10,146 nucleotides of DNA from CAYOBW01 sp964402115 (GTDB lineage: Bacteria; Verrucomicrobiota; Kiritimatiellia; UBA8416; CAYOBW01), in the NCBI GenBank assembly GCA_964402115.1, contig CAYOBW010000269.1:1-10146 (forward strand), in the 5' to 3' direction. Shown here in pieces: positions 6,171 to 10,146 of this stretch (position 1 is its first letter; every line of letters begins with the position of its first letter). The translations under genes were made by a program, and so were the position numbers. The notes under the pieces are model-generated. The model saw only the letters and a program-made list of their open reading frames with translations, had not been told where the DNA came from and did no database searches.

Positions 6171-8438
6171 TGATGGCCCCGCTGCAGCAGCTGGATCAGG
6201 GGGCTGGCGCCGGCGTGGTACTCGCCGGGGATGAGCAAGGAGACGTCGTCCTCGATGCCGACGCGCCGCACGCGCGGGACGAGCGCCTCGTAGGCCGGGG
6301 TGTATCGCAGCAGGCCGCCGGTCCGGGCCCGCATCTCCGGGTGCAAGCGGTCGGTGTCCAGCCGGCTGCCGGGCAAGCCCGCGTAGTCGGGCGCCTGCTC
6401 CTCCGGCCGCAAGTCGGGCCGCGCCGGCTTCCCGCCGCTGCCGTCGTGGCAGGCCACGCAGTGGCGGTTGAGCACCGGCTGCACCTCGCGGGCGAAGTCG
6501 AAGCCGCGGGCCGGCCCGCGCCAGGGCTCGATTTCGCGCGGGGTGCGCCGCGCGGCCAGGGCGGGCAGGGGCGGCGCGGCCTGCGGAGGCGGTTCGTGGC
6601 AGCCGGCGCAGGCCACGTATTCGCCCGGCATGGCGGTGAACCAGCTGCGCATGAGCTGCACGGCGCGGCCGTCCGCGTCCAGCGCCTGGAAGGCCAGCGG
6701 CGTCTGCGCCGGCACGCGGAAGAAGGCGGAGCCGTCCGGCTCGACCGGCACGGTGCCGACGATGCGCATGACCTCCCACGGTCCGCCGCGGCCAACCTTG
6801 TCCGGCCCGGCCAGGTTGAGGTAGCCGAAGTGGTAGGCCACCAGCCGCAGGCTCTTGACGACGCCGCGGGGCACGCCGGCCAGGCCCGGGCCGGCGTAGA
6901 CGTCCTGCAGGTAGACCAGCGCGTCGGTGCGCGCCGGATCCACGCGCGACGGGAGGGTCGGCGGCCGCGGGCGCGGGGCCAGGGGCACGGGCTCCAGCAG
7001 CGCGTAGTCCGGGTCGCGGTGCAGCACGGCCAGGTTGTCGAAGGTGTCGGCCAGGCACAGCTGCCACGGTCCGCCGGGCGCGAACTGGGCCGAAACCAGA
7101 AAGGTGGCGTCGTCCAGCGGCCACGGGGTCAGGAACTTGGGCCAGTCGTCGCCGACCAGGTTGTCGCGGACGACCCGCGTCAGCGGCAGGTTCGCGCCGG
7201 AGAGGCGGGTGAGGCCTTCCCCCTCGCGCCAGCCGCGGCGGGTGTCCAACAGCACGAGCTGGCCCATGCGGCAGGGGCCGTGGTAGCCGGAGAGGATGCA
7301 CACGAAGCGGCCCGGCTGCCCCGGCAGCTCGCGCGGGAAGTAGAGCGCGTTGGGGTACCAGGAGTTGCTGCCGTAGACGGCGCGCTGGCCGGTGCCGTCG
7401 GGGTTCATGGCCATCAGCATACGCAGGTAGATGTGGCTGATGCCGGTGTAGTCCCAGCGGCTGTACATGACCTGGCCGTTGCCCAGCACCACGGCGTGAA
7501 GGTCGTGGTCCTGGTCGAAGCAGAGCTGCCGCACGTTGCCGCCGTCGGCGTCCATGCGGTACAGGTTCGCCACCCGCTTCAGCCCGTGCCAGCAGGGCAC
7601 GGACTGGAAGGTGGCGGTGGCGCCGAAGACGATGGCGCCGTCCGGCAGGCGGCAGGGATCGAAACAGTGGACGTCCTCGGGCAGGCGGGAGACGACGCGG
7701 AAGCCGGCGCCGTCCGCGCCGATCTCGCAGACGCGCCAGGTGGCCGCGTCGGACTGGGTGAACAGCAGGCGGCGGCCGTCCCAATCCAGGTCGACCTCGC
7801 CCACGTAGCCCCCGTCGGGCGGACGGTACAGCGGGCGCATGGCCGGGCGGCCGCCGGTCCATGACAGCACGGCGATCTCGTTGTCGTGGCCATCGCGCTC
7901 GATGGAGCTGTTGCACTCGTGGTTGGACGGCAGGGCGAGCTCGCGCCCGGGCTCGCTGCCGAAGCTGAGCCGCCGGTCGGGGTTGGCCACGCGGCGCTGT
8001 TCGGCCCGCATCTCCTTGGGCCGGCGGCGGACGACGAGGATCCGCGCGTCGCGCACGAGCGGGTGATCGCGAAAAGCCTCGTCGCGCAGCGACTCCAGCT
8101 CGCGCACGAGGCCGGCCTGCCGCTCCGGCACCGCGCCGGCCGAGACGGCCTGTTCCACGCGGTTGCTGAGGTCGGTCAGCCGGGTCAGGTACGCGCCGGC
8201 CCGCGGGAAGCGGGCGCCATACGTCGCGTCCAGCGCCGCCAGGGCGCGGCCCAGCGACCCGCAGCGGTGCGTCCGCCACAGCGCGATCTCCGCCGGCCGC
8301 GCCGTCGCCGTCGGCGGCGCATTGGCGCAGAGCGCGAGGGCGGGCAGCAGGGCGACCAGAACGACGAGGACGCGCTTCCGGGGCGCTGCGGCCGCGCGCC
8401 TTCCCTGAGCGCCCTGGGCAGGTGTTTCCATCGGGCAG

Positions 8439-8468
8439 AGCGTGCCAGAAGCGGGCCGGCTGGATCAA
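8439..8468 (-). promoter_or_regulatory. Promoter of the HzsA-like gene
   Basis: On the minus strand, TTGATC (8468-8463), an 18-base spacer and CACGCT (8444-8439), in the context TGGCACGCT. Only seven bases separate the -10 from the ATG at 8431 and there is no ribosome binding site, so transcription would start at or next to the start codon. The -10 is a weak consensus match; it is supported mainly by sharing its layout with two other promoters in the window. Confidence 0.4.
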
Positions 8469-8486
8469 CCCGGATTTCCTGATCTG

Positions 8487-8497
8487 GAAATATTCCT
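8487..8497. promoter_or_regulatory. GGAA-N3-TTCC palindrome in the divergent intergenic region
   Basis: GGAA, then ATA, then TTCC lies about 20 bases upstream of the -35 box of the HzsA-like gene, in the most AT-rich part of the region. A possible regulator site; low information content. Confidence 0.25.
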
Positions 8498-8553
8498 TGG
8501 GATGCGGTACACGGGGATGGGATTCCGCAGCATGTTGGAAGACGCAAGGGGGA

Positions 8554-8580
8554 GAAACCGGACATGTCCGTACAGGTTTC
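8554..8580. promoter_or_regulatory. Nested palindrome before the glycosidase gene, possible operator
   Basis: GGACATGTCC (8560-8569) is a perfect 10-bp palindrome. It is flanked by GAAACC (8554-8559) and GGTTTC (8575-8580), also reverse complements. The site lies 36-62 bases before the GTG start at 8616, where an operator or 5'-UTR structure could act. No convincing -35/-10 pair was found for the glycosidase. Confidence 0.4.
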
Positions 8581-8615
8581 CATGTTCCGAACGCCGGCGG
8601 GCCGTTGAGGTGCGC

Positions 8616-10142
8616 GTGAGGCTGGTCTTGCTGTTAGGGCTTGCGGCGGCGGGCGCAGGGTTCGCGGGCGATCCGTCCGCCGGACTGGCGGGCGAACGCG
8701 CGCTCGGCGCGACCGTTTTCACCGACCAGGTGCTGGCCGGGGATTTCCTCGGTTTCGGCGTCGAGTGGGAGTACGAGGGGGACCGTCCGGACAACAACCT
8801 CGACAATCCGGCCTGGACGAACCACTGGCCCGAGATGGTGCGGCGTGTTGACTTCATGCGGCCGGCGATGCTGCGTGTCATGCACGACGCGCGGATGTAC
8901 ACCCGGCTGGAACAGGAGCGCATCGTTCCCGACTACGATTCGCCGCGCATGCAGGTCACGTATCGCATCCTCGATTACGCCCGGAGTCGGGGGATCCCTG
9001 TCATTTTCGGCGAGTGGTGGCTGCACCGGACCTACGTCAAGCCGCTGGGTGGCGTCGCCAGTCCGCGCTGGTCCGGGGAACTCAGCGTTCCCTTCCTCGT
9101 GCACCTCCGCGAGCAACGGGGCTATACCAACATCGTCTGGTTCAACCTGCTGAACGAACCCTCCAGCCTGGAGCGCGAGCCGGGGGTGCCGCTCGACTTC
9201 CCTGCCTGGAAAAGCGTCATCACCAACCTGTACAAGGCACTGCAGGGCACAGGACTGGAGCGCAAGGTGCGCATCGTGGGTCCCGACGGCGCCGGCGACT
9301 GGAACCGGTGGGTCGAGATGACCGCCGCGGATGCCGACCTGCGGGGCTGCCTGGGCGCCTACGAATATCACCTTTATGCCCACCTGCGGACGGACAAGTG
9401 GTTGCCGTCGCTGCTGGAGGGTAAACTGGAGACCGAGGAGCTGAGGCCCAAGCGGCAGCTGGTGAACGCCCTCGACCCGGCCGGCGCCTCCAAGCCCTTC
9501 TTCATGGGCGAAGCGGCCATTGACGACGGCAACCGGGGAGATCAGCAGACCAACCGCTTCGACTTTGCCTATGGAGTCTGGATGGCCGACTACGCCATTC
9601 AATCCATGCGGGCCGGGCTGTCCGGCTTGGTCGCGTGGGACATGGACGATGCGATGCACACTTGGGGATCTTACGGAGCCGCGGGGCTCAAGGGCTGGGG
9701 CTTCTGGAACAGCCTGGCGGGTTCCGGGGGCTATCCGGCTGACGACTTCAAGTTGCGCCCCTGGTTCCAGACGTGGTCGTTGCTGTGCCGTCTCTTCCCA
9801 CGCGGGTCGCAGACGTTCGCGGTCAGTGCCACAGGCGACTCCGCCTGCCGCGTCGCTGCCGCCCGCCTGCCCGACGGCCGGGGACTCTCCATGGCCATCG
9901 TCAATGAGTCCGACGCCCCGCTGGCGCTGACGTTGGCGACGTCTTCCCGCGAACGCGCCACCCTGCACGAGTACCGGTACTTCGCGGCTGACCGGCCCGT
10001 TGGCGAACGCGGCTTCCCGGCACCCGGCGGCGTGCACCGGAACGTGGACCTGGCCTCCGGCCTGAAGGTGCAGTTGCCTGGCATGGGTGTCGTCTTCCTG
10101 ACCACGCAGGATCCGGCAGATCGGCACGTGCATGGCTTCTGA
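8616..10142 (+). CDS. Secreted clan GH-A-type glycoside hydrolase
   Basis: With the GTG start at 8616 the protein has 508 residues. This start is chosen because TGAGG lies five bases before it and a clean signal peptide follows at once (L-V-L-L-L-G-L-A-A-A-G-A-G-F-A-G). The frame is open back to an ATG at 8442, but those extra 58 residues look non-coding. Residues about 40-385 fit a TIM-barrel: F-L-G-F-G-V-E-W-E (44-52), L-R-V-M-H-D (86-91), W-F-N-L-L-N-E-P (175-182) with Glu181 as likely acid/base, Y-E-Y-H-L-Y (249-254), F-F-M-G-E-A (295-300) with Glu299 as likely nucleophile, and A-W-D-M-D-D (340-345). A C-terminal beta-sandwich (about 395-495) with N-E-S-D and V-V-F-L-T-T ends the protein, as in many barrel glycosidases. 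A polysaccharide or glycoside substrate is inferred; the GH family number and sugar cannot be given. It is transcribed divergently from the HzsA-like gene. Confidence 0.8.
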   Translation: MRLVLLLGLAAAGAGFAGDPSAGLAGERALGATVFTDQVLAGDFLGFGVEWEYEGDRPDNNLDNPAWTNHWPEMVRRVDFMRPAMLRVMHDARMYTRLEQERIVPDYDSPRMQVTYRILDYARSRGIPVIFGEWWLHRTYVKPLGGVASPRWSGELSVPFLVHLREQRGYTNIVWFNLLNEPSSLEREPGVPLDFPAWKSVITNLYKALQGTGLERKVRIVGPDGAGDWNRWVEMTAADADLRGCLGAYEYHLYAHLRTDKWLPSLLEGKLETEELRPKRQLVNALDPAGASKPFFMGEAAIDDGNRGDQQTNRFDFAYGVWMADYAIQSMRAGLSGLVAWDMDDAMHTWGSYGAAGLKGWGFWNSLAGSGGYPADDFKLRPWFQTWSLLCRLFPRGSQTFAVSATGDSACRVAAARLPDGRGLSMAIVNESDAPLALTLATSSRERATLHEYRYFAADRPVGERGFPAPGGVHRNVDLASGLKVQLPGMGVVFLTTQDPADRHVHGF

Positions 10143-10146
10143 ACCG

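Noticed and set aside
6170..7864. Plus-strand frame of 564 codons
   Set aside because: It is the antisense of the HzsA-like gene in high-GC DNA, rich in Gly, Ala, Arg, Val and His, with no domain.
6159..8468. N-terminal 770 codons of the long minus-strand frame ending at 5124
   Set aside because: This part is an Arg/Pro/Ala-rich shadow of the HzsA-like gene in another frame. Only the portion from 6158 on is real.
8582..8608. Eight-codon upstream frame ending just before the glycosidase start
   Set aside because: An ATG followed by a stop eight codons later is expected by chance, and it has no ribosome binding site.
8634..10133. Minus-strand frame of 499 codons opposite the glycosidase
   Set aside because: The plus strand encodes a recognisable barrel enzyme with catalytic motifs; this frame is its GC-driven shadow.

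Overview
The window is GC-rich bacterial DNA that looks like a member of the PVC superphylum (Planctomycetota, Verrucomicrobiota, Kiritimatiellota, Lentisphaerota). This is inferred from gene content, not from a marker gene. The clues are a secreted hydrazine-synthase-alpha-like di-haem protein joined to a SUMF1 domain, a large secreted coiled-coil protein with a transglutaminase-like core, a secreted clan GH-A-type glycosidase, and long non-coding stretches full of dispersed, hairpin-rich repeats.

Layout. At 1-55 (minus) is the first 18 codons of a gene that leaves the window, with a good ribosome binding site and a perfect 9-base inverted repeat as a likely operator. At 138-2474 (minus) is the coiled-coil/transglutaminase-like protein. 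From about 2475 to 5110 there is mostly non-coding repeat DNA. Inside it sits a HigB/HigA-type toxin-antitoxin pair (3393-4030, plus), bracketed by two direct repeats of about 410-430 bp (2771-3200 and 4171-4582). The last 198 bp of the two repeats differ at one base by eye. Further hairpin elements lie at 4619-4718, 4898-5004 and 5062-5089. At 5124-8431 (minus) is the HzsA-like/SUMF1 gene, broken into two frames near 6160. At 8616-10142 (plus) is the glycosidase, divergent from it across a 184-bp intergenic region with palindromes.

How the parts relate. The three large products all carry export signals, so they probably act in the periplasm or outside the cell. Nothing ties them into one pathway, and each appears to have its own promoter. 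Three genes (138-2474, higB and the HzsA-like gene) share one arrangement: TTGAYC, a 16-18 bp spacer, an extended -10 of TGnnAnnnT type, then only 7-8 bases to the ATG. This suggests leaderless transcripts.

Main points to check are the broken HzsA-SUMF1 fusion, which appears to have lost a linker of some 40 residues and one reading frame; the toxin-antitoxin cassette held between near-identical structured repeats; and the leaderless-promoter pattern. No rRNA, tRNA, CRISPR array or transposase was seen.
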